NCBI RefSeq assembly: GCF_003589595.1
Contig: NW_020654080.1
Location: 3,432,842-3,496,841, forward strand
Source of the DNA: Hyposmocoma kahamanoa
Lineage: Eukaryota > Arthropoda > Insecta > Lepidoptera > Cosmopterigidae
Reading direction: 5' to 3'
DNA length: 64,000 nt
Positions 1 through 23,178 of the stretch are shown piece by piece (positions within the stretch are counted from its first letter, which is position 1; every line of letters begins with the position of its first letter). Below the pieces are notes generated by a model. It was not told the DNA's origin. It saw only the letters and a program-made list of their open reading frames with translations, and ran no database searches. The position numbers and the translations under genes are program-made.

Positions 1-170
1 TCAAACTACTACAAAATCTATGAAAGTGGAGAAAAACTTTCATAGATTTCTTACAGATGGCACTACAGCAGAAAAGTCGTTAAAAACCTAAACAAACATC
101 TGCGCTTGTTGCAGATTTAGAAATGGAAAAATTCGTGAGGTCCATTGGTTCGTTGCGTGGCTTAGTTGTT
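1..170 (+). mobile_element. SINE S4 5' portion
   Basis: CTTTCATAGATTTCTTACAG and GGTTCGTTGCGTGGCTTAG match the S4 head; no B box or tail follows. In the DHX38 intron at the window's left edge. Confidence 0.55.
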
Positions 171-970
171 GGTATATAATATAAATATTAAATAGTAAAA
201 ATAACTTCTAATTAAATTAAGCTATAAATCCTTTTGATGTAAGTATGATTTATTCATTTTAAATAAATCATAGCGCTGGCGATAGAGCTGTCCTTTTTTA
301 CAATCAATTACATATGTAATACATAAAACATTTAGAAACCATAAATAATAAATACAAAAACAAAAATTTTCAAAATTTAAAAAAAAAAAATTCTTGAGCA
401 AAAACAAAACAACAAAAATGGGCTGTAGTAATTGAAATTGTAAGGTTTGGCAGCATTTAAATTATTTAAAAAATGTAGGTATTGTAGCTACTTTGCATTA
501 GATTATTTTTCTTTTTGCAACAACGCAAGACAGTCGCTCGCAAAGCGCTCCGGCGAAACGTGTGTAGCGCGTCAGTAACCCCCTTTTCAAAAGTAAAGTC
601 TTGATTCTATTGTTTCCATCCCCTTTTACATACACCTTTTTTTTAATTGTCTGTAGCTATTCAGGCATTGAATTTATATCTTATAACTTGTTAACCGCTT
701 AATTTTCGCTATATTTGTCATTCTTCGCTGTTTCTAAGTAAACGCTATGTGTAAACAACCCAATCGGATTACTTACATAATCACAATCCAATGTCAAACT
801 CAATGTAATTAGCAGCTTAGTTGGTTTATGACACTATTTACCTGGAAGGTTATTTATGATCCAATAAAAATAATACGGTTGTTTACCGGTTAAAGATAAA
901 GATTTAATTACTAATTCTGTATACACACATATTGACCTTAGGTCAATGTACACATATCAAATTTTCTAAG

Positions 971-1197
971 GATCAGTTACATTTTTTTTTATGTATTCTC
1001 ACACGCATTTGATCCTTAGGCATTTTTGTGCAGGGATCAATTACATATGAATTCTCACGTTTGTAATCCTTAGACTTTTTTGAGAAGGGATCAATTACAT
1101 ATGAATTCTCACGTTTGTAATCCTTAGACTTTTTTGAGAAGGGATCAATTACATATGAATTCTCACATGCGTTTGTTCCTTAAACATTTTTGGGCAG
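971..1197 (+). repeat. Four tandem copies of a ~55-bp unit
   Basis: Unit GGGATCAATTACATATGAAT TCTCACG... CCTTAGACTTTTTTGAGAA. The middle two copies are nearly identical; the outer two diverge. Confidence 0.8.
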
Positions 1198-1689
1198 TGC
1201 AGTTTTTTTATAATTCTACAATTTTAACACGACATTCTTATAACGAATATTTTGTTGTACTATAACTTTTGGGTAATAACTACTAATAACACACGGTATT
1301 TGGTAATTTCCCGTATAAATCGATAAACAATTAAAGCATACAGGTCACCGCGTAATACAAAAGATAGGCTTGCTGGCTTAGATATTCTGTCATTCCGATT
1401 AAAAACCATTATGTCTGCTAGTAAAAACAGGGGATTAATTGAAACCACTGTCATACGTGTATATTTGATTTGTGTAATTTGTAGAAATATCTTAGTTTTT
1501 TTTTCAAAATGGCCGCCATAAAGAAACCGCGCTCCGCGAAAAGATTTCGGTTCAGTGAAACTGTTAAAGAAAAATTACAATCTAAGATCTGGCAGTATGG
1601 CCGATTACACGCCTCAAAGGACGAAAATTGTTTACTAGAAATATCTTTTACTTTTATGAATATCATGATATTTTTACTGTCATATTCAT

Positions 1690-1805
1690 CTATTTTTTTC
1701 GGTGAGAGCGGTAGCCACGTTGAGACAAGCAGACGCTGGTTCGAGTCCAATCGGATTGAGGGATTTGTCCTTTGTGACTGTTCTATCTTTGTATCAACGT
1801 AAGAA
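1690..1805 (+). mobile_element. tRNA-like SINE fragment
   Basis: GCTGGTTCGAGTCCAATCGG is a B-box type arm, followed by TTCTATCTTTGTATCAA like the S4 tail. In the DHX38 intron. Confidence 0.45.
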
Positions 1806-1970
1806 ACTGGTGGATTATTTTCACAAAAATATAGACATATATGTTTAGCAGAGCAACCTCTAGAGTATCTTGCTTACTTTTTCTATATTTTTTCTGATGT
1901 ATTTTTGGTGCAATAAAGAATATATATAAATTAAAACAGACTATAGATGGGTAGTTATTATAATTTCCAG

Positions 1971-14097
<12,127 letters not shown>

Positions 14098-14249
14098 ATA
14101 GATTTACCAGCCAGAGGACGTGTACCGCTGCACATAAACCTCTCCCCAACAGAATACAGCCACAATCAGAATTGCAATTATTCGTATGGTCATATTAACA
14201 GAAAACATTCACATATAAGGTAGTAAATTTGTAGCAGGATGTTTCTGTC

Positions 14250-14313
14250 TATGTCCTTGGCACCCACGATAAAGGGTTTCCCTAGTGCGGGATTATGTGT
14301 GTGTGCGTTATTT
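14250..14313 (+). mobile_element. SINE S2 3' fragment in the DHX38 3' flank
   Basis: GGGTTTCCCTAGTGCGGGAT and GTGTGTGCGTTATTTA, next to a tandem array. Confidence 0.5.
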
Positions 14314-14314
14314 A

Positions 14315-14485
14315 TCCCATACAAAACACACGTATCCCATAAAAGACACGTATTCCATATAAAACACACGTGCCTCATATAAAATACACGTATCCAATAC
14401 AAAACACGTATCCTACTTAAAACACATGTATTTCATGCAAGACATCCGTATCCCACACAAGAACACGTATGCCACACAAGTGCGC
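14315..14485 (+). repeat. ~20-bp degenerate tandem array
   Basis: About eight copies of ACACGTATCCCATACAAAAC, decaying rightwards, 218 bp past the DHX38 stop codon. No unique spacers, so not CRISPR-like. Confidence 0.75.
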
Positions 14486-14870
14486 ACGAACCCTAAGCCA
14501 ACCACCACACCTACCGAAACTTTGGCACTACCATTTCTTCCAAACAAATATTTGTTTATTTTTTTAAACTAATCTCTGATTGGTAGAAATTTAAAGCGCA
14601 ACAAAGCTACAAGTTCGCGTTGTTCGCTTGCTAATAATATCAAACTAAAACTGCCACCTTTTGCTTCTGATCGTGATAACCTCCTTTGGAGAACGCTTAC
14701 CTTCTGTATAGGGGACCTGGGTTCGATTGTCATTGGTGGTCCTCCACCTTTAAACATTTTTTAATCAAATGCAGGATTAATGCCTGCCCAGCAGTGACAG
14801 ACGTATATAGGTTGATGATCTCTGAACGATGTAGGAATGATTTACAATGATCCTGCTGGGGGAAAAGTGA

Positions 14871-15554
14871 GTGACCGTCAGGATGGCTGGTCGCCTGTGG
14901 CGTCTGGCACTGAGTGTATATTCAACAATTGCTACCTTTTCTAAATACTTGCTACCTTTGATATATTCTGAGAAATTTTAAAAAATAATCCTGATATCAG
15001 AAAGGCTGGTCGCCACTTTGTTCAGCATGAAGGGAGCAGATTTTCCCGAAGTATGTCTTACCAATAATAATAATAATAACGCACACACTCGACATAGCCC
15101 CGCACTAAAGAAACCCTGTGTCGCGGGTGCCATGGACACACAAATAGACAATTACAAATTACACCCAAACTCACGCGACAAATAAATGTAGTCCATACAA
15201 ATATTTCTCCCGGCCCGGGAATCGAACGACGGACCTCTGCATGGCAGTCCGGCATGGTAACCGTTCGGTCAGAGAGGCAGTTAAATAATTGCTACCTATT
15301 TAGAAGTGCCTGATTAAATTAAAAAAAGCAAAAGTTGTTAGTGCTTTATTGCCATAATACAAACGGCAGGCGTTGGCACTTCTTCGTAAAATTTTCAATT
15401 AGTTATATTTTTTTAACGAATGTAGCTAAGAAGCGTATACCTTTAATTCGTGAAATTAGCAAATCAAAGGTAGCAATTATTTAGAAAAGGTAGCAATTCT
15501 TGAATATACACTCAGTGCCAGATGCCACAGGCGACCAGCCGTCCTGACGGTCAC
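14871..15554. mobile_element. Long-TIR element I, with a SINE inside
   Basis: Ends GTGACCGTCAGGATGGCTGG and its near-complement stay similar for about 95 bp. Flanks AAAAGTGA and AAAAGGGA match at 6 of 8, compatible with an old hAT-type duplication. The core is interrupted by the tRNA-type SINE at 15063-15282. Starts 774 bp past the DHX38 stop. Confidence 0.7.
15063..15282 (-). mobile_element. tRNA-derived SINE S2 inside element I
   Basis: Complete S2 copy with a TTA-repeat end; interrupts the long-TIR element at 14871-15554. Confidence 0.78.
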
Positions 15555-15572
15555 AAAAGGGAAGTTTCTAAA

Positions 15573-16336
15573 GCGCAGGCCACACCGCGAAAGAAGCTAG
15601 CTAACCTAGCGTAGTTCACATAGTTGCATGCAATGCTAAACTAAGAAAATACGTAGTAATTTGTGACGTGCTAGACTATGGATACCTGCGGGGGTGAAGA
15701 ACGGCAAAAGGGCGACATATTTTACATAGCTTAGCGGGATCGTTGGGTTAGTTTAGTTATAGTACCTGCACGCTATAATGGCCGTTTTGACGTTTGTCCG
15801 CTCATGAAGTTTCGTATTAATTCATAACTACGTTGAAGGAGCACATTGTTGCAGTACATTGTTGTCAATAGTGACGTGCAGTAAAATTTATGGATGTATA
15901 AATTTACGACACAACTCGGCATTTGTTTTTCGAAATTCGAAATTTTTAAAATGAAATCTAATACGATTTGCCACATATCGCTGTCCAGCACAACTTCTAC
16001 CTCCGGCAAACTCGCGTCAAAGCGCAAAACAAAACAGTTTCGAATTGACAATATATTAAGTAAACATTTTTATTTTCTTTTTATTAAAACTTTTTAATCA
16101 GCAACCCTTGCAATACTAGTTATAAATCTAAAATCTTATAATTGCGATTCGCATTTCATTATATTTTTTTCGAGAATGAATTGAGATTTGACCCGACTAT
16201 TGTAATCTGTCAAAACTGCAATCTTAGCGTGCCGGTACTGTAGCTCGGTTAGCTTTGTGAACCGAAGTATGAAAGATGCCCCGGCTACATGACCTGTGCT
16301 AAGTTAGCTCAACTTCGTTCGCGGTGTGGCCTGTGC
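15573..16336. mobile_element. MITE family E with 37-bp inverted repeats
   Basis: Left GCGCAGGCCACACCGCGAA and right arm reading GCACAGGCCACACCGCGAA extend into AGCTAACCTAGC-like sequence. GC-rich ends against an AT-rich core. Contains family C copy 1. A TAAA duplication is possible, not certain. Confidence 0.65.
15761..16239. mobile_element. MITE family C, copy 1
   Basis: 479 bp with imperfect inverted ends (left AGTACCTGCACGCTATAATG; right arm reads as AGTACCGGCACGCTAAGAT). Lies entirely inside the family E element. Weak open frames in it are not genes. Confidence 0.6.
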
Positions 16337-16585
16337 ATAAAACCACATTAATGTTAGATAAGAAATTAAGTTAGTTATATAAGTAACGCGTTGTATTATG
16401 ACATGTTGTAATATAATACATAAGGGTTTTGAAATAAAAATCGTGTTATTGAAACAAAACTTTTATTCAATAAATTGTCGTAATTGCAAACTTAATAATC
16501 TGAACTAGGGAAGCTGTGGAGAAGTATGCGGACTAACATAGAAAAGTACAATTATATAGGGATTTTTATTAATTTAGCTATAGCC

Positions 16586-16706
16586 AAACCCGCCCGTAGC
16601 GAGCCACGTCAACGGCCACGATACACGGCTCTGCGGTGTGTCATAGTGACGGCACATTCGTGGACATCGGGTTCGTGTATCGTGCGTTTGGCAAATCAGC
16701 GGGTTT
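16586..16706. mobile_element. Small GC-rich inverted-repeat element
   Basis: About 121 bp with imperfect ends AAACCCGC / GCGGGTTT and inner inverted CACGATACACG. Accounts for an apparent reading frame here that resembles no protein. Confidence 0.4.
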
Positions 16707-17868
16707 ATAAAACCTTTTTAGGGCGGTTCCAACGTTTTACATTGCATTTCGAGTATCTTTCTCCATTTGTCTTTCGTTTTCTGTCCATTTATCAAATATG
16801 ATCACTCTGGAGAATGTTGCAGGGTTTTTAAAGATAGAGTCGAAAGTAGCACTTTGGGAGTCGATTCGATAGATACACTAAACTAAATTTGACAATTCCA
16901 ATATTTCGCACCCCTACTCTATCTATCTAATGGAGCAATAAACGTTTTTGACGTATCTCCACTTACAACATTCTTCCATGAGGGGTGCGATTTTTTATCA
17001 ACAAAGGTTAAATATAGTTTGATCCTTCGTCATGTTAAGACAGTTTAAGAGTCCCGTTTTCTTAACTATATCCACCACAATTGGAATCCAAAACTAACTG
17101 TAACAGTGATATGTCAAAATTAGTCTGACTTGCATGATTGAATTGACCCCAATTTAGTAATGGGAGCCATTTTAAATAAAAGGCTTTATTAACAGGTTAA
17201 AATGCTTACGAGACGTTGCCAATCGAAAGCAGCGTGGGAAAAGTTCTTAAGTTTTCCGTTGCACAGAAAGATTGAGCGAAAGACTAAAATCCAATTCTCA
17301 CTTTTGACAATGTTTTCGCAAATGGATCACAATCTCCGCGGACCATTACCACCCGCGCAGTTAGTGCAACTCTGATATCGATCTCACAATACGCACTAAT
17401 TTGAATCTAGCTTTACATAAAATTGGATGTTACATATGGAAGTTGAAAATATTTTCTACATTCGTTAGTCTTAATCATTATTGCTTTTATTTATTTATTT
17501 ACAAATTTATAATCGGTGATAATAAAATGATGATGGCAAATATTTTGATACATTTCATATATATTTGAAATTTTTCCAAAGTATTTGTATGATGAATTTC
17601 TCTGTACATTGAGATCTAGTCACGAACATTTTTAGACTATACTAAGTTTAATACAAGGTATCTAGATTTAAACAAAAACACTTCAGTTTAAATTAAAATA
17701 GACCAAATTAAGAAAAAACTTGCAACATTTTCGTACAGTCGCCCGCAATGAAATGTACTGGTACACATCACTGAGTAATTATTAATTTTACTTACTAAAC
17801 GTTTGCCAGCAAAGAATATTGTAGTAATATGACGTGGATTCTGGCCGTAAACTAAATTTATGTTCAGA

Positions 17869-18030
17869 CATCGAGTATATAACCAGAAATGGAGACGAAA
17901 TGTCATTTGATTTGTTTGAAAATTATTGTGCTAAATTCATTACGGTGACTCGAATTCGAAACAATTGACGGGTGTCATCAATTAGTGGATGGCCATTATT
18001 TCGACTCTATTTCTGGTTATATACTTGATG
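17869..18030. mobile_element. hAT-type MITE family A, 162-bp internally deleted copy
   Basis: Both family A ends (CATCGAGTATATAACC and TATATACTTGATG) around a shortened core; flanks TGTTCAGA and TGTTCAGT match at 7 of 8. Shows that the ends alone may suffice for mobility. Confidence 0.82.
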
Positions 18031-18303
18031 TGTTCAGTGCATCATTTCATTGCGTATTTTTATGTAACTTTAACAATATTTAACTAATCTATTTTAACTT
18101 GAACTCTCATATAAATCTATATATAAATCTAATAAATCAAATACAAGGTCTTTAAATATGACAACACGACGAAGTGATAGTAGGTGTCAGCCAGATCACT
18201 TTAGAATGCGGTGAAAAATAAATAGGCATTTGAAGCGATTATATTTTACAACAATTTAGTAGGATGCTTAATAAGCGCTAATCAAAAACATAAATAAGCC
18301 TTA

Positions 18304-18445
18304 TTGTTGGACAAAATGCCATTGCGACAGAAGGGAGTCAGTGTTGAAAAAATGCAATTGCAACAGCGCGTGAATGTTTGACAAAATTAAATTACGACAA
18401 CAGCACCTCAATGTTTAACAAAATGTAATTACAACAACAATTTGT
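18304..18445 (+). repeat. Degenerate ~50-bp tandem repeat
   Basis: Three diverged units with TTGGACAAAATGCCATTGCG, TTTGACAAAATTAAATTACG and TTTAACAAAATGTAATTACA. Confidence 0.5.
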
Positions 18446-18525
18446 AATTGGATTGCTAACTAATAACCTAATTATTACTGAGTTGTTTCTAATTGAATCT
18501 ACATTAACTAAAGGTAGTGTTTTTT

Positions 18526-18588
18526 TGACATAAGTATTTAGAACTTTGTAGTTCAACTAGAACTACAAAATTCTAAATACTTATGTCA
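18526..18588. repeat. 29-bp-arm hairpin
   Basis: Arms 18526-18554 and 18560-18588 pair with one mismatch around a 5-nt loop (AACTA); arm begins TGACATAAGTATTTAGAA. No related copy seen in this window. Confidence 0.75.
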
Positions 18589-19143
18589 GTTCTTATGTAA
18601 TTTCTAGCTGCACTTTAATTTTGTCCAACCTTTCTGGATCTTAATCCTTCATAAAGTTAGAGTTTTCTTAAATTCAATTAAATAAGATAATATCATTTTC
18701 TGCAAATCTTTATTATTAATTTAATATATAAATTAGTGAACGAGCCTCTCAAAATTAGACTAGAATTTCAAATATCGACTATATAATGTAGAAAAAATTT
18801 ATTTATTTAATTTTAATTCAACACGAATTAATGTGGTTTAGCCTAGTGCCACATCTACCGACACTTCCCTTTTCTTTCAAACAAAGAACGTTAAAAATTG
18901 CGTGGCAACAGGCACAACACTTAATTAAAACGATCTCTAATTGAAAGAAATGGCAGAGTTTTGACTGACACCATTAAAAAAAATAGATAAGTAACAAAGA
19001 ATTGAATTAACGTTATTTCAAACTAAACGAAGTGACACCTTCAGTAATAAAATTATACAATTACAAATGTAAACGGCGCTGATTGCCGAAAATTCCAGTA
19101 CAAGGATCGATAATAACAAGAACACAGGAGAATTTCGATAACT

Positions 19144-19263
19144 TGACCTGTAGCTCAGTTGATTAGAGCAGCGCTACGGTACAGCATGGTCATGGGTTCA
19201 AGTCCCATGGGGTTAAAATAATTTTTCTACGTATTCGATCTTTGTATTAATAGAAAAGTATTT
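19144..19263 (+). mobile_element. tRNA-like SINE head
   Basis: 19144-19215 folds partly as a tRNA (GTAGCTCAGTTGATTAGAGC D arm, GGGTTCAAGTCCC T arm). The anticodon stem is broken and base 33 is C, and it runs into the ATTCGATCTTTGTATTAATA tail shared with S4 SINEs. Confidence 0.6.
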
Positions 19264-19472
19264 TTTTTAGAAACTGACAAAATAATTTAAAAAAATCTCA
19301 AAGTCATACTGGCATACGCAAATTGACAGTGTTGTCCTGTCACTCTGAAATTAAATCGTATACGAATAACATCGTATACGCAATTTTTAAGACAACATAT
19401 AACGCTACTATATATAAGATAATACTATCTCAATTGCCATGGGGTATGACTGACATCAGGTATGTTATTTTT

Positions 19473-19873
19473 AACCGACTTCAAAAACAAGAGGAGGTTC
19501 TCAATTCGACTGTATGTATGTTACGCGATAACTCCGGTATTTGTGAAACGATTTTCATTATAATTTTTTTGTTGGAGAGAGGATACTTCCATAGTGGTCC
19601 CATTTAATTTTGAAGGAAATCATCCACTTCTAAGGGTGTCCACGCATGAAGATTCATTTTCATAAATGGCGCCTAAATTTTATTATAAGGAGCAATTATT
19701 TTAATGGTTGATTTTGCTATTTTTCCAATTTAATGGGTTTTTCTCTCAATATACTTTGAGTAGTGGGAACAGATTTTTATTATCTCCTGTGTCAAGTCCC
19801 GTATTGCGCACTTTCCGGTGTATATAATAAAGTTGGTAATTATATGTAATTCCACGTACTTTTGAGGTCGGTT
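19473..19873 (+). mobile_element. AACCGACTTC repeat family, copy
   Basis: Same start (AACCGACTTCAAAAACAAGA), same internal TTACGCGATAACTCCGGTAT and same GGTCGGTT end as the copy at 52603. Confidence 0.68.
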
Positions 19874-20054
19874 TTTTTAGTACTCGGTACGCAGATTATG
19901 AAATTGTCAGTTTCCGAAAAACTTTTTTTACTACTTAATTTTGTCACTACTTTTCTTAATTTTGTGTAATACGGCTAGACACTTTACGAAACAACGTTGG
20001 ATTTGCATACGGCAAATTTAGCAAACAAGTTCAACCGTTTCTACTCTCTACTAC

Positions 20055-20222
20055 GGGGGTCTACTCTCGTTCTCAAATAACTAATACTCGACCTTTGGTT
20101 AAAAGACAATGTGAAGTATGAAGCTTCATTCGCATTTTGCGTGTTTTAATTTGATCGAATATTACTTATTTGACAGTAATTGTTTCGAAGAACAAGAGTA
20201 CAAGGTCTGTAGAGTAGTAGGA
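20055..20222. mobile_element. MITE family H, decayed copy
   Basis: Shares the core ACTAATACTCGACC, the AAGCTTCATTCGCATTTTGC block and the right ATTACTTATTTGACAGTAAT with other H copies. Confidence 0.5.
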
Positions 20223-20331
20223 ATAAGGATATATGCAACGACTAGTTAAACAATCCTCTGTTAAAATGAAATAACATGCTATGTTCATATTAAAAATATA
20301 CTTTAGAACATATTCAACAATTGCTATTTAA

Positions 20332-20407
20332 ATCGACGTGTCAGATCGTTCATAATTCACAAGTTTCGAATATGCTTAATATTTTCCGTAACATCATGAT
20401 TTGAAGT
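20332..20407. repeat. 76-bp repeat beside SINE S1
   Basis: Matches 36148-36223 in inverted orientation (ATCGACGTGTCAGATCGTTC at its start); both copies sit on the tail side of an S1 SINE. Confidence 0.6.
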
Positions 20408-20417
20408 TAGTGAAGTG

Positions 20418-20720
20418 TTTTTTTTATAATATCAAGGGACGGAACGAAGAAGTCACGCGCGCGATGGTAATCTATACGCCTGTCCATAATAGTTGCAGTG
20501 CCACTCAGAGCTTAATATTGCAAAGATCCTGGGTCACTACCGCTGCGCCCGTCACTCTGAGACATAAGTTGACAAGTCCCACATGCCTGTAATTTCACCA
20601 ACACCCTAACCTTCCAAACCAGAACGCAGTAATGCTCAGATTACTGCTTGGCGGCAGAAATAGGTAATGTGGCAGTACTACCCTGGACGAACTCTTTCAC
20701 AAGGAGCTCTACTGCTACTA
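20418..20720 (-). mobile_element. SINE S1, full-length
   Basis: Complete S1 from the T-rich tail to GGAGCTCTACTGCTACTA. A 76-bp flank next to its tail recurs beside the S1 copy at 35851. Confidence 0.7.
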
Positions 20721-21089
20721 TAATATCCTCGCAGGAAGGAGATTCACATTTTGCGGTACGTAAATAAAATATTAACAACATACAACAATCTCTTAAGGTG
20801 ATAAAAGTCAGAATAACAATAAATCTTTTGTATTGGGTTACTCTGGCTTTTAATAACCGTAAGAGACACTGAAGGAGATCTAAGAGCTTCTCACTCAGCC
20901 GGTACATTTATATCTACCAGAAACTGACATGAGATGTCACTATATTAATCGTAACATTCATTTTTATTATCATGATGACATTCATTTTATTTTTTGTGAA
21001 ATTACTCCTAGTTTGTTATAATTAATACAAATATTCCTTCGACCTGACAGCACTGGAACCTGCGTCTTTGTCTAACCTAAGAGTCTACT

Positions 21090-21465
21090 CTCATGCTCCG
21101 TCCAACATTCGTCCGAAAGAATTAATGTCAAACAAGTAATACTCGACTAGTATCTTATAATTATTAATACAAAGATTGAACACTCATACCGTGTAGCTCT
21201 AGCATACCGTGCCAGACGCTATACCAACTAAGCCACGGAACGAACCAGCTTTCTGAATGTTTGATCTTTGTATTAATAATTATAACAAACTAGTGGAGTA
21301 ATTTCTCATAAAAATTATTGAATATCAATTCAATAACAATTTAAGCAATACTCGACCCAATTAAAAAACAATGTCAAGTATGAAGCTTCGTTCTCAACAT
21401 GCGACTTTTAAGGTTGAGTATTACTTATTTCACAGTAATTATATCGGACGAAGAATGCGAGTACA
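21090..21465. mobile_element. MITE family H copy split by a SINE
   Basis: H left half ends AATACTCGAC and the right half resumes with the same ten bases after a SINE S4 copy, so the SINE insertion duplicated AATACTCGAC. Confidence 0.6.
21141..21344 (-). mobile_element. SINE S4 copy inside a family H element
   Basis: Carries CATACCGTGCCAGACGCTAT and ACCAACTAAGCCACGGAACG; its ends repeat TTATAATTATTAATACAAAG in inverted orientation. Flanked by AATACTCGAC duplications. Confidence 0.58.
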
Positions 21466-21697
21466 GGTTCTAACAACGTGTGCTTCGCCTCAGCAGTCTT
21501 CACGAATTTCTCTAAGTGTTTGTTACAGATATTTCGTGCTGGTTTGTTTTTCGGCTCCATTCTTGCCTAATTATTATAAACTTAATCTTCATTCAGGTAG
21601 CTATAGTCCGTTTTTAGTGAAGATGGAAAAATTTGACAATTCGTTGCGAAAAAGTGTTGCCCGTTCTCAAGTAGCTAGTGATTGCAGTCGATAAATA

Positions 21698-21718
21698 TGA
21701 ATGAATGAATGAATGAAT
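21698..21718 (+). repeat. GAAT microsatellite
   Basis: Five GAAT units. Confidence 0.7.
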
Positions 21719-22174
21719 TATCGACTGAATATTGGTTACGCTTACGCAATGATTGTCCGAACTTGTTAAATTTGAATCATCATCGGCCCATTATTCGTGC
21801 CACTGCTGGGCTACTATTGCTTTTATTTTTTTTATTATAAATTAACATTGAAAAACGTAAAAAACTGTATAATAAAAATATACGTCATCTTTACTTATGC
21901 TGGTAATTGGTATATGCGAGTCGTTATTATATTATTTATTATAGACAAAAGTAGCTACTAAAATTTAAACAAATAAATAAATTGCCGCACGGGCACAGCG
22001 GGCCGGCAGAATTTGCCGCATTCGACTACCACTCTTTGGCTTGTTCGGATGTGCTCACTTGCGCTCGCGCTTATTACGTTTCTTTTGTTAGTTCACGTTA
22101 TTGTTTTCTGTTATCGTGTTAAGTTTTTGTTAAGTTTTTTTTGTTACTGTATTTGTTGCGTATTGCATCGCAAT

Positions 22175-22994
22175 ATGGACAACCCAGGACCATCCACTTC
22201 TTCGGGCATTTTATCGCCTCGAAAGAAAAGACAACGTATTGCTCTCAGTACTACTGAGAAGGTGATGACGGAGAATGTATATAAATACATTGTTCAGGAA
22301 GAAAACAAGGGTTGCGATCCAAATCTTTTAGAAGCTGCCAGTAAAACAGAATGTGCTAAAAAAACGGCTGACATTCTGGGCATTTCAAAATCAACTGTTT
22401 ATACAGTTCTAAAAGAAAAATGCGAAAATATGAACTTTCAGCCCCCTAAGCCGAAAGGCAGGCGAAAAAGCTACATAGAAAAATTCGATGAATTCCATTT
22501 GGAGGCCATAAGACGCAAGGTTCATCAATTCTTTTTCCGAAACGAAGGTCCAACTATTGGCAAGGTAATCGTTCGCAAATCAATATTCACTTTGGCAGAT
22601 TATTTAAATAACTTGCTGTAGTTGTTTAGGTGCAGAAATCTTGGCGTACGACGTGTTTGTCAATTAAAGCTATCATTACAGTCAAATTGCGTAATTCGCA
22701 CCAGAGATGGGCCAGCACTCGGGTTTTTCGGAGTTAGTTTGGGCACAGGTAAAGGGGCACGTCGCAAGAAATAACAAAACTTTTAAAATGAATGAAGTTA
22801 AAATATTGCTTGGAGAAGGGATAACTAATGTAACGCCACAAAAGTGGAAAAATTGTGTAGACCACGTTATCAACGATGTCGAAACGAAAATGCGCCAACT
22901 CGACCATTTAATTGACGACGTATGTGATACATTTATTATACATGTATCGGATTCCGACGATACCATTACCTCGTCTAACACAGAAGAGATTTAA
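22175..22994 (+). pseudogene. Internally deleted IS630/Tc1-mariner-type transposase
   Basis: Starts MDNPGPSTSSG and runs through a basic patch (SPRKKRQR) and a helix-turn-helix (KKTADILGISKSTVYTVLK) to PKPKGRRKSYIEKFDEF and NEGPTIGKV. The frame then degrades near 22570. It resumes in another frame at 22707 with ELVWAQVKGHVARNN, VTPQKWKNCVDHV and an acidic tail ending SNTEEI. In intact relatives this C-terminal piece follows the last acidic residue of the DDE core, so nearly the whole catalytic domain is missing and the halves are out of frame. No terminal inverted repeats recognised. The family is one I recall from lepidopteran genomes; the deletion is visible directly. Confidence 0.75.
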
Positions 22995-23093
22995 TTTCGA
23001 ATTAAAAAAAATGTATATGAAACACGTATATATACATTTGTTTCGTAATTTGTGAATCCGCCCAGTGTGCATTATACATATTTAATTTTAAGT

Positions 23094-23178
23094 CAACATT
23101 TGAATTGTAGATTTTATAAGTACATTTGAATTGTAAAATTTATAAGTACATTTGAATTGTCAACTTTTGTAAGTTCAT
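23094..23178 (+). repeat. ~27-bp tandem repeat after the transposase relic
   Basis: Three copies of TACATTTGAATTGTARATTT, starting about 100 bp past the transposase remnant. Confidence 0.65.

Larger units (their letters stand above)
1..1970 (+). other. DHX38 intron (left edge)
   Basis: Apart from an S4 fragment, the 55-bp tandem array and a tRNA-like fragment, I see nothing coding. A frame at 1509 begins in good start context (MAAIKKPRSAKRFRF) but matches no DHX38 segment. Confidence 0.6.

Noticed and set aside
1509..1802. MAAIKKPRSAKRFRF... frame as a gene or upstream DHX38 exon
   Set aside because: Good start context but no match to DHX38 or a known domain, and its second half is a tRNA-like SINE fragment.
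14315..14485. CRISPR-like array
   Set aside because: Units are contiguous and degenerate, with no unique spacers, in a eukaryotic context.
16526..16801. 91-codon frame as a gene
   Set aside because: Covered by a small inverted-repeat element; composition and sequence give no protein similarity.
19144..19215. tRNA gene (cloverleaf-like, apparent GGT anticodon)
   Set aside because: Anticodon stem has mismatches, position 33 is C rather than T, one acceptor pair fails, and the sequence runs into a SINE tail found elsewhere in the window.
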